A DNA stretch of 64,000 nt, from the NCBI RefSeq assembly GCF_009800925.1, contig NZ_WOYF01000004.1, positions 1 through 64,000 on the forward strand, in the 5' to 3' direction. The first letter of the stretch is position 1; every line of letters begins with the position of its first letter. This document shows, piece by piece, positions 45,518 to 55,091 of this stretch. A program made the translations under genes and the position numbers. The DNA is from Budvicia diplopodorum (lineage in GTDB: Bacteria > Pseudomonadota > Gammaproteobacteria > Enterobacterales > Enterobacteriaceae). Under the pieces are notes generated by a model that ran no database searches, was not told where the DNA came from, and saw nothing but the letters and a program-made list of their open reading frames with translations.

Positions 45518-46105
45518 ATGGCGTCTGAACTACATTCCCCCCAAGAAATCCGAAAACACATTCGTCGGTTACGTAATCAGCTCACGCCACAGCAGCAACA
45601 TTCTGCCGTTGATAACGTGATGAATCAGCTGCTTCAACATCCGAAAATTCAGGCGGCTCAGCATATCTCGCTGTTTATCTCTTTTGACGGCGAAATAAAT
45701 ACCCAGCCCATCATTGAAGCCCTTTGGCAGCAGCAAAAATCCGTCTATCTTCCAGTATTGCACCCGTTCAGCCGGGGTAATTTACTCTTTCTACGTTATA
45801 CCCCACAAACGGCAATGAAGGCTCATCCGTTTGGCCTGATGGAGCCTAAGCTCAACGTCAACAACGTACTACCAACGGCAGAACTGGACGTCATTATTAC
45901 ACCAATGGTGGCGTTTGACGCTGAAGGTCACCGCTTAGGAATGGGCGGCGGTTACTATGACCGCACGTTAAAGCACTGGCAGCGTAATCAGACATACCCT
46001 ATCGGTATCGCTCACGATTGCCAGCAGGTTGAAAGGCTTCCTCGCCAAAGTTGGGACATTCCGCTACCGGAGATTATTACGCCATCACAGACATGGAAAT
46101 GGTAG
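45518..46105 (+). CDS. fau: 5-formyltetrahydrofolate cyclo-ligase
   Basis: The 195-residue enzyme (YgfA) turns 5-formyl-THF into 5,10-methenyl-THF with ATP. Conserved parts are FISFDGEINTQPII, YLPVLHPFSRGNLLF and the C-terminal GHRLGMGGGYYDRTL nucleotide-binding motif. E. coli Fau is shorter at the N-terminus (182), so a start a few codons later is possible; no strong ribosome-binding site marks this one. It is probably processed from the ssrS transcript, as in E. coli. Confidence 0.93.
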   Translation: MASELHSPQEIRKHIRRLRNQLTPQQQHSAVDNVMNQLLQHPKIQAAQHISLFISFDGEINTQPIIEALWQQQKSVYLPVLHPFSRGNLLFLRYTPQTAMKAHPFGLMEPKLNVNNVLPTAELDVIITPMVAFDAEGHRLGMGGGYYDRTLKHWQRNQTYPIGIAHDCQQVERLPRQSWDIPLPEIITPSQTWKW

Positions 46106-46154
46106 TAGAAGTGATAGTTTTGCCGAGCAAGTTGGCGATTCGTTTAAAAAGTAA

Positions 46155-46173
46155 AAGCGGCCATAGGCCGCTT
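46155..46173. terminator. Hairpin downstream of fau (first of two similar hairpins)
   Basis: AAGCGGCCATAGGCCGCTT is a perfect palindrome around an ATA loop. On the minus strand it is followed by a T-rich TTTACTTTTT stretch, so it could end minus-strand transcription arriving from serA. Confidence 0.55.
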
Positions 46174-46221
46174 CAGATGGATGACTAACCCCAGATGCAA
46201 AGTTTTGGTCTAAAAAGGCTC

Positions 46222-46397
46222 AAACGTAGGGAGAGAATTCCGTTGGGGTCGTAGCAGCTTTAGCTGCCGGAGCGCCCCTAGGGATTCTAGGCCCGGAGCT
46301 CTCTGCTCTCAAAATCGTCGCCCCTCGGCCGCTAGAAAAAGATAATATTTCGACACTCTTTTTGCGGACGAAACTTACGCTGAAGTATAATTAAACC
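46222..46397 (+). repeat. Dispersed intergenic repeat, copy B (about 176 bp, full length)
   Basis: It agrees with copy A over its whole length, including the GCAGCTTTAGCTGC palindrome and the GCGGACGAAACTTACGCTGA block. It lies in the fau-serA gap between two near-identical hairpins. Confidence 0.88.
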
Positions 46398-46414
46398 ACT
46401 TTGTCAGTAACCTC

Positions 46415-46436
46415 AAGCAGCCATAGGCCGCTTTTT
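46415..46436 (+). terminator. Second hairpin with T-run (possible fau terminator)
   Basis: AAGCAGCCATAGGCCGCTT followed by TTTT on the plus strand. It differs from the hairpin at 46155-46173 at one position. It ends just before the serA stop codon and fits a terminator for plus-strand transcription. Confidence 0.6.
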
Positions 46437-46457
46437 TAATCCGCGCACGAAACAGAA

Positions 46458-47690
46458 TCAGAACAATAGTCTGGCGCGAATAGTTCCGTGAATCGACTTC
46501 ATGTGCTCCAGCGCTTCATCCGCGCGGTCAGTTTCCACATCGATAACCACATAGCCAATATCAATATTGGTTTGCAGGAACTGCGCCGCAATGTTGATAC
46601 CTTCTTCGGCGAAAATATGGTTGATCTGGTTCATGACGCCGGGACGATTTTCGTGAATATGCAGTAATCGGCTGACGTTTTCAGCCGGTGCTGGCAGTGA
46701 AACCTCTGGGAAGTTAACCGCAGACAGCGTAGAGCCGTTATCTGAATATTTCGCCAGTTTACCGGCCACTTCAGTACCAATGTTCGCCTGCGCTTCCTGA
46801 GTTGAACCGCCAATATGCGGCGTAAGCAGCACATTATCAAACGCGCTCAACGGAGAAACAAACGGGTCTTGATTAGAGGCTGGCTCTGTCGGGAACACGT
46901 CAATCGCCGCACCGGCCAAGTGTTCGCGCTCGAGCACGCCGCACAGAGCGGGAATATCAACCACGGTACCGCGGGAAGCATTGATCAAAATTGAACCGGG
47001 CTTCATCATAGCCAGCTCTTTTTCACCCATCAGATTCTTGGTGCTGGCCGTTTCTGGTACGTGCAATGTCACTACATCGCTCATATTTAGCAGATCGGAC
47101 AGGTGACGAACCTGATTAGCATTGCCGAGCGGTAATTTGTTTTCGATATCGTAAAACATTACGTTCATACCAATGGATTCAGCCAGAATGCCTAACTGAG
47201 TTCCAATATGACCGTAACCGATGATGCCAAGATTTTTACCTCTGGCTTCATAAGCGCCTACGGCAATTTTGCTCCACTCACCGCGGTGAGCTTTAGCATT
47301 AGCCTCAGGGATCCGGCGAAGGAGCAACAGAATTTCCCCTAGAACCATCTCTGCAACTGAACGGGTATTAGAAAACGGCGCATTAAACACCGGTATACCG
47401 CGTTTTGCCGCCGCGTGAAGATCGACCTGATTAGTACCAATACAAAAACAGCCGATAGCCACCAGCTTTTCAGCCGCAGCCAGCACGTCGGCAGATAAGT
47501 GAGTACGGGAACGGATCCCCACAAAATGGGCGTCGCGAATAGCGTCTTTCAGCGCCGCATCGTCCAGAGCACCTTTATGGTATTCGATGTTGCTATAGCC
47601 AGCCGCCTTAAGGTTTTCAACCGTACTTTGATGAACACCTTCAACAAGCAGAAACTTAATTCTCTCTTTTTCTAATGATACCTTTACCAT
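46458..47690 (-). CDS. serA: D-3-phosphoglycerate dehydrogenase
   Basis: The 410-residue enzyme (E. coli 410) catalyses the first step of serine synthesis. The NAD-binding motif is LGIIGYGHIGTQLGILAE (about residue 153), with Arg in INASRGTVVD, Glu in VFPTEPASN and His in LTPHIGGSTQEAQ as catalytic set. The C-terminal ACT domain (about 337-410, HENRPGVMNQINHIF) binds serine for feedback control. It supplies serine for the glycine cleavage pathway encoded in the same window. A CRP-like site lies upstream. Confidence 0.97.
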   Translation of the reverse strand: MVKVSLEKERIKFLLVEGVHQSTVENLKAAGYSNIEYHKGALDDAALKDAIRDAHFVGIRSRTHLSADVLAAAEKLVAIGCFCIGTNQVDLHAAAKRGIPVFNAPFSNTRSVAEMVLGEILLLLRRIPEANAKAHRGEWSKIAVGAYEARGKNLGIIGYGHIGTQLGILAESIGMNVMFYDIENKLPLGNANQVRHLSDLLNMSDVVTLHVPETASTKNLMGEKELAMMKPGSILINASRGTVVDIPALCGVLEREHLAGAAIDVFPTEPASNQDPFVSPLSAFDNVLLTPHIGGSTQEAQANIGTEVAGKLAKYSDNGSTLSAVNFPEVSLPAPAENVSRLLHIHENRPGVMNQINHIFAEEGINIAAQFLQTNIDIGYVVIDVETDRADEALEHMKSIHGTIRARLLF

Positions 47691-48025
47691 TTGCTGAACC
47701 CTGCCCCGTGATTATTATTTGAACCCTGTCCAGCCAACATAGCAAATATAGAAGTTACGGCAATACAACCGATTGCCTATGCGCCAGCAGAAGGAATATG
47801 TGAATATTTCAAATTAGGTGGTTTATTCTGGTTTAGCCACAACAGAGTAGCGGCTTTATGTTGCATGAGTCGAAAATGTGATATATATCACCAAATTAAA
47901 AATATTTAATTTAGCTACAAATTATTTTGAACAATCAGGTTCAGAGCAAGAGGAAATTAGCCTGTTAGACGCCGTTATAGGGTGTAACTAAAAGGCTAAT
48001 TGACTGTTTTAATATAGTTTTTTAG
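47691..48025. other. serA-rpiA intergenic region
   Basis: No gene is seen in these 335 bases; both flanking genes run on the minus strand. It holds the serA promoter region with the CRP-like site at 47877-47892 and the AT-rich stretch 47890-47935, which could bind Lrp. No strong rpiA terminator was found. Confidence 0.4.
47877..47892. promoter_or_regulatory. CRP-like palindrome upstream of serA
   Basis: TGTGATATATATCACC contains the perfect palindrome GTGATATATATCAC and fits the CRP consensus TGTGA-N6-TCACA except at the last base. It lies about 190 bases before serA. E. coli serA is known to respond to CRP and Lrp. The core TGAT-N4-ATCA also resembles an FNR half-site pair. Confidence 0.6.
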
Positions 48026-48682
48026 TTATTCAATGACTTTAACGCCGTCAGGGGTGCCAATCAGCGCAACGTCAGCCTTACGATTAGCAAAAAGCCCAAC
48101 GGTGACTACACCGGCAATATTATTGATTTTATTTTCCATCTCAACGGCATTCATAATGTTTAAGTTACGCACGTCCAGAATGATATTACCGTTGTCTGTC
48201 ACTACACCCTGACGATATTCCGGCGTGCCGCCAAGCTTAACCAGCTCGCGGGCAACATAAGAACGGGCCATGGGAATAACTTCAACCGGTAGCGGAAATG
48301 CGCCCAGAATATCAACCTGCTTAGAGCCGTCAGCAATACAGATAAACTTACGGGCGATAGCGGCAATAATTTTCTCACGGGTTAACGCCGCGCCGCCGCC
48401 TTTGATCATTTGCATATGGCCGTTGATTTCATCAGCGCCATCAACGTAAATGTCTAGAGAGTCTACGTCGTTGCAGTCAAAAACCTGAATACCTAACTGC
48501 TTAAGCTTAGCCGTTGAATCATTGGAGCTGGATACCGCGCCTTCAATCTGGTGTTTTATTGAACCGAGTGCGTCAATAAAATGGGCCGCCGTTGAGCCAG
48601 TACCTACGCCAACAATGGTGCCCGGGCGCACATATTTTAGCGCGGCCCAGCCTACGGCCTTTTTCAGTTCATCCTGCGTCAT
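48026..48682 (-). CDS. rpiA: Ribose-5-phosphate isomerase A
   Basis: The 218-residue enzyme interconverts ribose 5-phosphate and ribulose 5-phosphate. Motifs are [15 protein letters not shown] (phosphate binding), [24 protein letters not shown] (catalytic Asp/Glu/Lys) and [12 protein letters not shown] start at 48682 ([13 protein letters not shown]), the E. coli start; the open frame upstream adds 55 unlikely residues. It is divergent from argP. Together with tktA it serves the non-oxidative pentose phosphate pathway. Confidence 0.96.
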   Translation of the reverse strand: MTQDELKKAVGWAALKYVRPGTIVGVGTGSTAAHFIDALGSIKHQIEGAVSSSNDSTAKLKQLGIQVFDCNDVDSLDIYVDGADEINGHMQMIKGGGAALTREKIIAAIARKFICIADGSKQVDILGAFPLPVEVIPMARSYVARELVKLGGTPEYRQGVVTDNGNIILDVRNLNIMNAVEMENKINNIAGVVTVGLFANRKADVALIGTPDGVKVIE

Positions 48683-48851
48683 GGGGTGTCTACCTATGCT
48701 GTCAAAAGTGGGGCTATTATAAAGCAACCTGACCGTGGATACAGTTAAACCGATCGGAAAGATACGACAAGAATAAAAATATGGCATAGTGTAACCATGC
48801 CGCTGAATAAAATAATAAAAACGGCCATACACAAACGGAGAATACATAGGA

Positions 48852-49745
48852 ATGAAACGCCCAGACTATCGCGTGCTTCAGGCGCTGGATGCCGTCATCC
48901 GTGAACGCGGCTTTGAACGCGCGGCCCAAAAGCTTTGCATCACCCAATCAGCCGTATCTCAGCGGATCAAACAGTTAGAATACCTTTATGGTCAGCCGCT
49001 GCTCATCCGCACGGTACCACCCCGGCCAACGGAACAAGGGCAGAAACTGTTAGCGCTGTTGCATCAGGTTGAGCTATTAGAAGATGAATGGCTCAGCGAT
49101 GAAGGCAGTGCAGACTCGCCGCTCCAGCTATCCCTTGCGGTCAATGCTGACAGTCTGGCGACCTGGTTATTACCTGCGCTAAAGCCAGTATTATCCGACT
49201 CCCCGATTCGGCTTAACCTACAGGTCGAGGATGAAACCCGCACCCAAGAGCGATTACGTTTGGGAGAAGTGGTTGGCGCAGTGAGTATTCAGCCTCAGGC
49301 GCTACCGCGTTGTCTGGTCGATCAGCTTGGCGCACTGGACTACATTTTTGTTGCCTCTCCGGACTTTGCCGCCCGTTATTTCCCAAATGGCGTAACCCGC
49401 CCTGCGCTACTGAAAGCGCCAGCGGTCGCATTTGACCATCTGGACGATATGCATCAGGCTTTCTTACAGCAAAATTTCGATTTACCGCCGGGCAGCGTTC
49501 CGTGCCATATCGTCAGCTCATCAGAAGCGTTTGTACAGCTGGCTAAGCAGGGAACCACCTGCTGTATGATTCCGCATTTGCAGATAGAAAAAGAGTTGGC
49601 TAACGGAGAATTAATGGACTTAACGCCGGGGCTTTGTCAACGCCGGATGCTCTACTGGCACCGCTTCTCGCCGGAAAGTAAGATTATGCGAGGGGTGACT
49701 GACGCCCTGCTAAGCTACGGGCGCCAGGTATTAAGGCAAATCTAA
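48852..49745 (+). CDS. argP: LysR-type regulator ArgP (IciA)
   Basis: The 297-residue regulator (E. coli 297) has an N-terminal winged helix ([21 protein letters not shown], about residues 25-45) and a LysR effector domain. ArgP senses arginine and lysine and activates the exporter gene argO, which lies about 1 kb downstream, plus other amino acid and replication genes. The gene is divergent from rpiA and converges on yggE with only five bases between. Confidence 0.95.
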   Translation: MKRPDYRVLQALDAVIRERGFERAAQKLCITQSAVSQRIKQLEYLYGQPLLIRTVPPRPTEQGQKLLALLHQVELLEDEWLSDEGSADSPLQLSLAVNADSLATWLLPALKPVLSDSPIRLNLQVEDETRTQERLRLGEVVGAVSIQPQALPRCLVDQLGALDYIFVASPDFAARYFPNGVTRPALLKAPAVAFDHLDDMHQAFLQQNFDLPPGSVPCHIVSSSEAFVQLAKQGTTCCMIPHLQIEKELANGELMDLTPGLCQRRMLYWHRFSPESKIMRGVTDALLSYGRQVLRQI

Positions 49746-49750
49746 GCGGC

Positions 49751-50470
49751 TTATGGTTTGATATCAAACACCACGTCAACCCGATCGTCAAAGCTGATAC
49801 TTTGCTGTTGATAGGTCTGGTCGGCGCTGGTTGATGAATCTGACTCTGCTTTATAGGTACGCATCATCGGAGCAGGTTCTGAGTTCGGTGCACGATAGCT
49901 AATGCTGTAGACCGAGCCTAACGTTACGCCAAAATCTTTGGCTAAATCTTTAGCCTGAGCGATCGCGTCATCAACTGCCTTTTTACGCGCTTCAGCCCGG
50001 AACGCGTCATCTTTAACAACGCCCAAATGAATATCACGAATTTCATTCAGCCCGCTAGACAGCGCACCGTCTAGCAGTGTATTCAGCTTATCCAGATTGC
50101 GAACCGTAACTTTTACCTGACGAGTAGCGACATACTCTTTCGCCGCTTTACTGCTGATAATGCCGCTGCTGTAGCTATAGTCCAGACGGGTCTGAATATT
50201 CGCGGCGGCAATATCTGCTTTAGCGATACCGTTCTTTTCAAGCAGGTCCATATATTTAGCAACGCGTTCATCATTCTGCTTTTTAGCTTCGGCCGCCTCT
50301 TTGTTAGTTACCGACACGTCAATCATCAGCGTTGCCATATCAGGAACAACGTTAATAGAGCTAGTACCGGTGGTCACAATGTGCGGACCGTCAGGTAATT
50401 CAGCGGCCATCGTAGTCAGCGGTAACATAGCAACCATCGCCGCTATAGCCAAAGTTTTTAATTTCATCAC
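49751..50470 (-). CDS. yggE: SIMPL-domain periplasmic protein YggE
   Basis: The 239-residue precursor has a signal peptide (MMKLKTLAIAAMVAMLPLTTMAAE, cut after MAA). The mature protein is a SIMPL (DUF541) domain: GTSSINVVPDMATLMIDVSV at the start and DFGVTLGSVYSISYRA near the end. E. coli YggE lowers oxidative stress by an unclear route. A Met two residues in is an alternative start; AAGGATAAG precedes the first. It lies before argO, as in E. coli. Confidence 0.92.
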   Translation of the reverse strand: MMKLKTLAIAAMVAMLPLTTMAAELPDGPHIVTTGTSSINVVPDMATLMIDVSVTNKEAAEAKKQNDERVAKYMDLLEKNGIAKADIAAANIQTRLDYSYSSGIISSKAAKEYVATRQVKVTVRNLDKLNTLLDGALSSGLNEIRDIHLGVVKDDAFRAEARKKAVDDAIAQAKDLAKDFGVTLGSVYSISYRAPNSEPAPMMRTYKAESDSSTSADQTYQQQSISFDDRVDVVFDIKP

Positions 50471-50582
50471 TTATCCTTGAATTGATTGGTCATTGATGCG
50501 CCCACCTGCGCAATATTTTCAGACAGCGCGAAAAGTAAAAGTATCCCGCAGCGATAAACTATTCTCTCATCAATGCATTATT

Positions 50583-51215
50583 TTACTGTTCCAGCAGAGC
50601 ATGTTTTGCCAGTTGAAAAGCAATCAACCACATGACCGATCCAACGGCGAAATTAATTCCCCGCTGAGCCTGACTTTTTTGTAACCATGGAGCCAACCAC
50701 GATGACAACAGCGCCAGCGAAAAAAACCAAATGACGGATGCCGATACCGCGCCCATTACAAACCATAGGCGTAACGCCCCAAACTGCTCTCCCAAGCTGC
50801 CTAAGACCACTACCGTATCAAGGTAAACGTGTGGATTCAGCCACGTTACGGCCAGCACGGTAACCATAATCCGATAACGACTGTGAGACGTCGTGGCATC
50901 CAGATTAATCTGTGCACTTCCCTTCCCCAGCGCAGCGCTGAACGCCCCCCATCCGTACCAGATTAGAAAAAACACCCCACCCCATGTCACGATCTGTAGC
51001 AATAGAGGAGACTGAGCCAGCAAAGCACCGCCGCCGAAAACGCCCAGCGAAATCAGAATCGCGTCACTGACGGCACACAGCCCGGCAACCATGACCGCAT
51101 GCTGGCGCCGGATCCCCTGCGATAGCACAAACGCATTTTGCGGCCCGATGGGCAGGATCATCGCCATTCCCATCACTATCCCTTGAAAATACGTTAGCAG
51201 CACGTTATTCCTCAC
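50583..51215 (-). CDS. argO: Arginine exporter ArgO (LysE family)
   Basis: The 210-residue membrane protein (E. coli 211) has six hydrophobic segments and the LysE/ArgO pattern [46 protein letters not shown] and [19 protein letters not shown]. It exports arginine (and canavanine) and is activated by ArgP. The argP gene is in the same neighbourhood, so this is a regulator-target pair. It lies between mscS and yggE, the conserved order. Confidence 0.94.
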   Translation of the reverse strand: MRNNVLLTYFQGIVMGMAMILPIGPQNAFVLSQGIRRQHAVMVAGLCAVSDAILISLGVFGGGALLAQSPLLLQIVTWGGVFFLIWYGWGAFSAALGKGSAQINLDATTSHSRYRIMVTVLAVTWLNPHVYLDTVVVLGSLGEQFGALRLWFVMGAVSASVIWFFSLALLSSWLAPWLQKSQAQRGINFAVGSVMWLIAFQLAKHALLEQ

Positions 51216-51373
51216 ATCAACCTGAGCTTATTGGTCCGATAGCCTACCGTACGCCGCAGGCAGTGAGAAATGGATAATTCTAATTGGTCATTAGACAGCG
51301 CTAATAATATTGATCACGGCCGACGAAGAAAGGCTACGCTGGTGATTCAAATACTTAGCACATCCATTTACGC

Positions 51374-52183
51374 TTACGAAAGCTTAATTTGGCCAGCATC
51401 CAGAGCCCGTTTAAAATTTTCCAGCAAATCAAAATTCACTTCGCTGAAATCACCGTTTTTTACCCACACTCTCACCGTAAAGCTGAGAGAAGATGCGGCC
51501 ATTTCATGCAAACGTACGGTAATACCTAACGGCTTTACAATACGCGGCTCTTTATTAATCACGTCGTTCAACGTCACCTTCACCCGATCGATATCAGAAT
51601 CATGGCCAACGTTGATAATCATATCCAACCGGCGATGAGGCTCGCGAGAGAAGTTAATAATTTCACCGGCAATAACCTTACCGTTGGGCACCACCACCAT
51701 TTTACCGTCGGCAGTCGTCATGGTTGTTGAAAAGATCTGAATGCTGGTAATGGTACCGCTAACGGCGCCGAAGGTAATAAACTCCCCGACCCGAAACGGA
51801 CGAAAAGTGACAAGAATCACCCCGGCGGCAAAGTTAGCCAATGACCCTTGCAGTGCCAGACCAACGGCTAAACCGGCGGCACCCAGCACGGCAATCACCG
51901 ATGCCGTTTGCACCCCGACGTGTCCTAGTGCGGCAATAATGGTGAAAGTAATCACCGCATAGCGCACCAGCGCTGAAATAAAACGGCTGACGGTAGCATC
52001 GATTGAACGCGCATCCATCACTCTGATAGCGATTCTGGCGACGTTACGCGCGAGAATAAAACCAATAACGAGGATCGCCAAAGCGACAGCTAAATTGATA
52101 ACTGAATCAATGAGAAAGTTTTTATTTGCCGACAGCCAGGTTTCAAACTGCGTAAAGTGATGTTCAATAGCGGTGTTATTCAT
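51374..52183 (-). CDS. mscS: Small-conductance mechanosensitive channel MscS
   Basis: The 269-residue protein is somewhat shorter than E. coli MscS (286). The three membrane helices lie in residues 24-140; the pore helix [23 protein letters not shown] has the Gly/Ala pattern for gating. The cytoplasmic vestibule follows, with [17 protein letters not shown] and [13 protein letters not shown]. It opens on membrane tension to release osmolytes. In E. coli fbaA is its neighbour; here a three-gene operon separates them. Confidence 0.93.
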   Translation of the reverse strand: MNNTAIEHHFTQFETWLSANKNFLIDSVINLAVALAILVIGFILARNVARIAIRVMDARSIDATVSRFISALVRYAVITFTIIAALGHVGVQTASVIAVLGAAGLAVGLALQGSLANFAAGVILVTFRPFRVGEFITFGAVSGTITSIQIFSTTMTTADGKMVVVPNGKVIAGEIINFSREPHRRLDMIINVGHDSDIDRVKVTLNDVINKEPRIVKPLGITVRLHEMAASSLSFTVRVWVKNGDFSEVNFDLLENFKRALDAGQIKLS

Positions 52184-52616
52184 AATACGCCCCCCACATT
52201 CAATTCAAGCACATAAAACAAAACGTTAATTGATGAGCGACAACCAACACATTGTATCAATAAAATCTATAATATTAGTCAATAATATCAATTCATGCCA
52301 AAAATTATCGTTATTACTTTAATGAGTAATCGCCATACATGATAAAAATATCAGCCTGATAGAAATGCATTAACGCTCAAAAAATAAACGCGGTTTATAT
52401 TCCAGAATCCTAATATTGTTTATTAATCATACCGTTCGGATAAATAGCTATGAGTACAGCTATTGACAGCAATAAACAATTCAACGTAGTTTAACCTTCT
52501 ATTAAATAATCATTTTTTAGACAACTTCAAATATCATTAACCAAAATCAGACAAACTATTAGGTTTAAACGCTAAAACAACCGTTAGTCTGGCATAGATA
52601 AATATGGAAGTACCCA
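52184..52616. other. AT-rich region between mscS and the transporter operon
   Basis: No gene is seen in these 433 bases. It is clearly AT-richer than the genes around it, divergent between mscS and the transporter gene, and probably holds both promoters. It may mark the left boundary of the inserted three-gene unit. Confidence 0.4.
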
Positions 52617-53840
52617 ATGTCACAGATGTTAGCTCTGCTGTTAGTTATATCAATTCTATATATCGGAGACGTTATCTCCGTTAAAACCAAGGCGTGGATC
52701 CCATCAGTTTTCGTTTGCGCCGTACTATTTCTCATTGGGTATTGGACGTTTTTTCCAAAAGACATTGTCAACGTTGCCGGAATTACAACGCCGGTTGCCA
52801 TCATGGTGATGTATTTGCTCATTACCAATATGGGCACGCTGCTTTCTCTAAAAGAGCTAGTCAGACAGTGGAAAACCATTGTCATATCACTGTCCGGTAT
52901 CGCTGGCATTACCGCTGCGGTATTTATCGTTTGTATGCTGATGTTTGACCGCAATACGGCAATTGTCACTATTCCGCCGTTAGTCGGTGGTATCGTTTCG
53001 TCGATTATTATGTCAAAAGGTGCCGCAGAGGCAGGGCTAGTTGACCTGTCCGTTTTTGCTATCTTGATTTACGTGATGCAGGGATTTGCCGGTTATTCAT
53101 TAACCGCCATCATGTTGCAGCGTGAAGGCAAAAGAGTGCTGAAAAAGTACCGGGCAGGAGAATGGCAGAATGATGATATAACGCCAGCCGACGACGCACA
53201 CCAGCCGACCACTATTGTTGCCGAAGATAAAATGCCGCGGCTATTCAGCGTTATTCCGACCCACTACAATACCAGTTACTTCAAATTTGTGCGGCTCGCG
53301 CTAATTTCCTATCTGGCCTATAGCGCTTCAATGGCGGCCGCACCGTTCGTCAGCATCAGTCCGTTTGTACTTTGCCTATTGTTTGGCGTTGCCGCCGCCT
53401 CTTTTGGTTTTCTGGAAAAGCAGCCATTGCAAAAAGCGAATGGGTTTGGCTTTGCCGTTATGGCCCTGATGCTATTCATCTTTGATACGCTGAATAAAGC
53501 TACGCCAGAGATGTTAATGCGCTTACTGTTTCCAATGGTTATCCTGATTGGTACCGCCATTATTGGTATGTTTATCATTTCATGGATTGTTGGAAAAATG
53601 CTGGGCGTTAGTATGGAAATGGCTTTTGCTATTTCACTAACCGCCCTGTATGGCTTTCCGGCGGATTACATCATTACCAATGAAGCCATTACGGCACTGA
53701 CCAAGAATGAAAAAGAGCGCCAGATATTAACTAACCATATGTTAGGGCCAATGCTAGTCGGAGGATTTATTTCCGTCACTATGGTATCCGTGGTTATGGC
53801 TGGCATTATGGTGGGATACATTACGCCAGTTGCAGGATAA
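52617..53840 (+). CDS. Multi-pass membrane transporter of the M20 hydrolase operon
   Basis: The 407-residue protein has about eleven hydrophobic segments, a cytoplasmic loop at about 180-215 rich in acidic residues, and repeated glycine motifs such as PPLVGGIVSSIIMSKGAAEAGL and ISLTALYGFPADYIITNEAI. I cannot name the family with certainty; the two inverted halves look like an anion or amino acid transporter of the Na+-symporter type. It lies four bases before a carbamoylase-like gene, so it probably imports the substrate of the two hydrolases. Confidence 0.7.
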   Translation: MSQMLALLLVISILYIGDVISVKTKAWIPSVFVCAVLFLIGYWTFFPKDIVNVAGITTPVAIMVMYLLITNMGTLLSLKELVRQWKTIVISLSGIAGITAAVFIVCMLMFDRNTAIVTIPPLVGGIVSSIIMSKGAAEAGLVDLSVFAILIYVMQGFAGYSLTAIMLQREGKRVLKKYRAGEWQNDDITPADDAHQPTTIVAEDKMPRLFSVIPTHYNTSYFKFVRLALISYLAYSASMAAAPFVSISPFVLCLLFGVAAASFGFLEKQPLQKANGFGFAVMALMLFIFDTLNKATPEMLMRLLFPMVILIGTAIIGMFIISWIVGKMLGVSMEMAFAISLTALYGFPADYIITNEAITALTKNEKERQILTNHMLGPMLVGGFISVTMVSVVMAGIMVGYITPVAG

Positions 53841-53843
53841 AAA

Positions 53844-55091
53844 ATGATACACGCAAATACGGGCAGAATTCAGCAACACATTGAGCAGATAGCCACTTTT
53901 ACGGCAACCCCCGGCCAAGGCACAACCCGAATGAGCTATAGCGCTCAGGGTAAACAGGCGCGCGAATACATCAAGGCCCAGATGTTGGCGGCAGGCCTGA
54001 CGGTGCGGGAAGACGCCATTGGCAATATCTTTGGCAAACTAGTGGGAAAAGAGCCAACGTTGCCGTCGGTGATGATTGGCTCACACTTTGACTCAGTGCC
54101 TCACGGCGGAGCATTTGATGGCCCCGCGGGCGTAGTGATGGGATTAGAAATCGCCACGCTGTTTCACGAACATAGGCTCACGCCGCGTTATCCGCTGGAA
54201 GTCGTTGCGCTGGTCGAAGAAGAAGGCGCTAGCTTCGGCCGAGGGCTGCTGGCTTCCTGTGCTATTGCCGGTAAAATTACCGCCAATGAACTCGATACGC
54301 TGTACGACAGTGAAGGGATATCCGCCGCCGCCCGCATGACCGAATCAGGTTTTCATCCCGAGGGCGTCAATAGCGTTATTCGTTCACCGCAATCAATTAA
54401 GGCGTTCATTGAGCTGCATATCGAACAAGGCCCTGTACTTGAACAATCCAATACTGACGTTGGGCTGGTAGATACCATTGTGGGTATCAGCCAACTGATC
54501 GTCACAATTACCGGCAAAGCAGGCCATGCGGGCACCACGCCAATGGATAGCCGCCAAGATGCGCTGGTTGCTACCAGCCGAATGGTTAGCCAGATTGGTG
54601 ACTTTGCCCGTCAGGCAGGTGGGGCAACGGTTGCCACCGTCGGAAAACTGCAGGTTTTTCCTAACGGTGCCAACGTCATTCCGAATAAAGTTGTCTTTAC
54701 GGTCGACATTCGCTCCAAGAGCGCCGACAGGCTAAATCAGGTCATTGAACAGACTAAAAGCTGTATTCAGCAAAACGCGGGCGACGGTATCATCTACCAT
54801 ATAGAACAACCGTTGTATGTACAGCCAACGCCGCTTGATCCAAGCCTGCATCAGTCACTGAAAAGGCATAGCGATCGGCTAGGCTTAAGCAGCAAAACCA
54901 TGGTCAGCGGAGCCGGGCACGATGCGATGATTTTTGCCGGTATCTGCGACGTCGGTCTGGTGTTTGTACCTAGCCGCAACGGGCTCAGCCACCATCCTGA
55001 CGAATGGACTGACTATCAACAAATTCAGAAAGGCGTAGACGTCATTTTTCATACGGTAAAAGAAATAACAGAGGCAACTCAGTATGATTAA
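53844..55091 (+). CDS. M20-family Zn amidohydrolase, AllC/carbamoylase type
   Basis: The 415-residue enzyme matches the Zn-dependent hydantoinase/carbamoylase group (allantoate amidohydrolase, N-carbamoyl-L-amino acid hydrolase). Metal-binding and catalytic motifs are GSHFDSVPHGGAFDGPAGV, VEEEGASFGRGLLAS, ELHIEQGPVLEQ, GKAGHAGTTPMDSR (dimerisation loop) and SGAGHDAM. It releases CO2 and ammonia from a carbamoyl or ureido compound, or hydrolyses a related amide. It overlaps the next gene by eight bases. Substrate not determined. Confidence 0.85.
   Translation: MIHANTGRIQQHIEQIATFTATPGQGTTRMSYSAQGKQAREYIKAQMLAAGLTVREDAIGNIFGKLVGKEPTLPSVMIGSHFDSVPHGGAFDGPAGVVMGLEIATLFHEHRLTPRYPLEVVALVEEEGASFGRGLLASCAIAGKITANELDTLYDSEGISAAARMTESGFHPEGVNSVIRSPQSIKAFIELHIEQGPVLEQSNTDVGLVDTIVGISQLIVTITGKAGHAGTTPMDSRQDALVATSRMVSQIGDFARQAGGATVATVGKLQVFPNGANVIPNKVVFTVDIRSKSADRLNQVIEQTKSCIQQNAGDGIIYHIEQPLYVQPTPLDPSLHQSLKRHSDRLGLSSKTMVSGAGHDAMIFAGICDVGLVFVPSRNGLSHHPDEWTDYQQIQKGVDVIFHTVKEITEATQYD

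Noticed and set aside
48683..48847. The 55-residue N-terminal extension of rpiA.
   Set aside because: E. coli RpiA begins at MTQDELKKA; the extension overlaps the argP promoter region.
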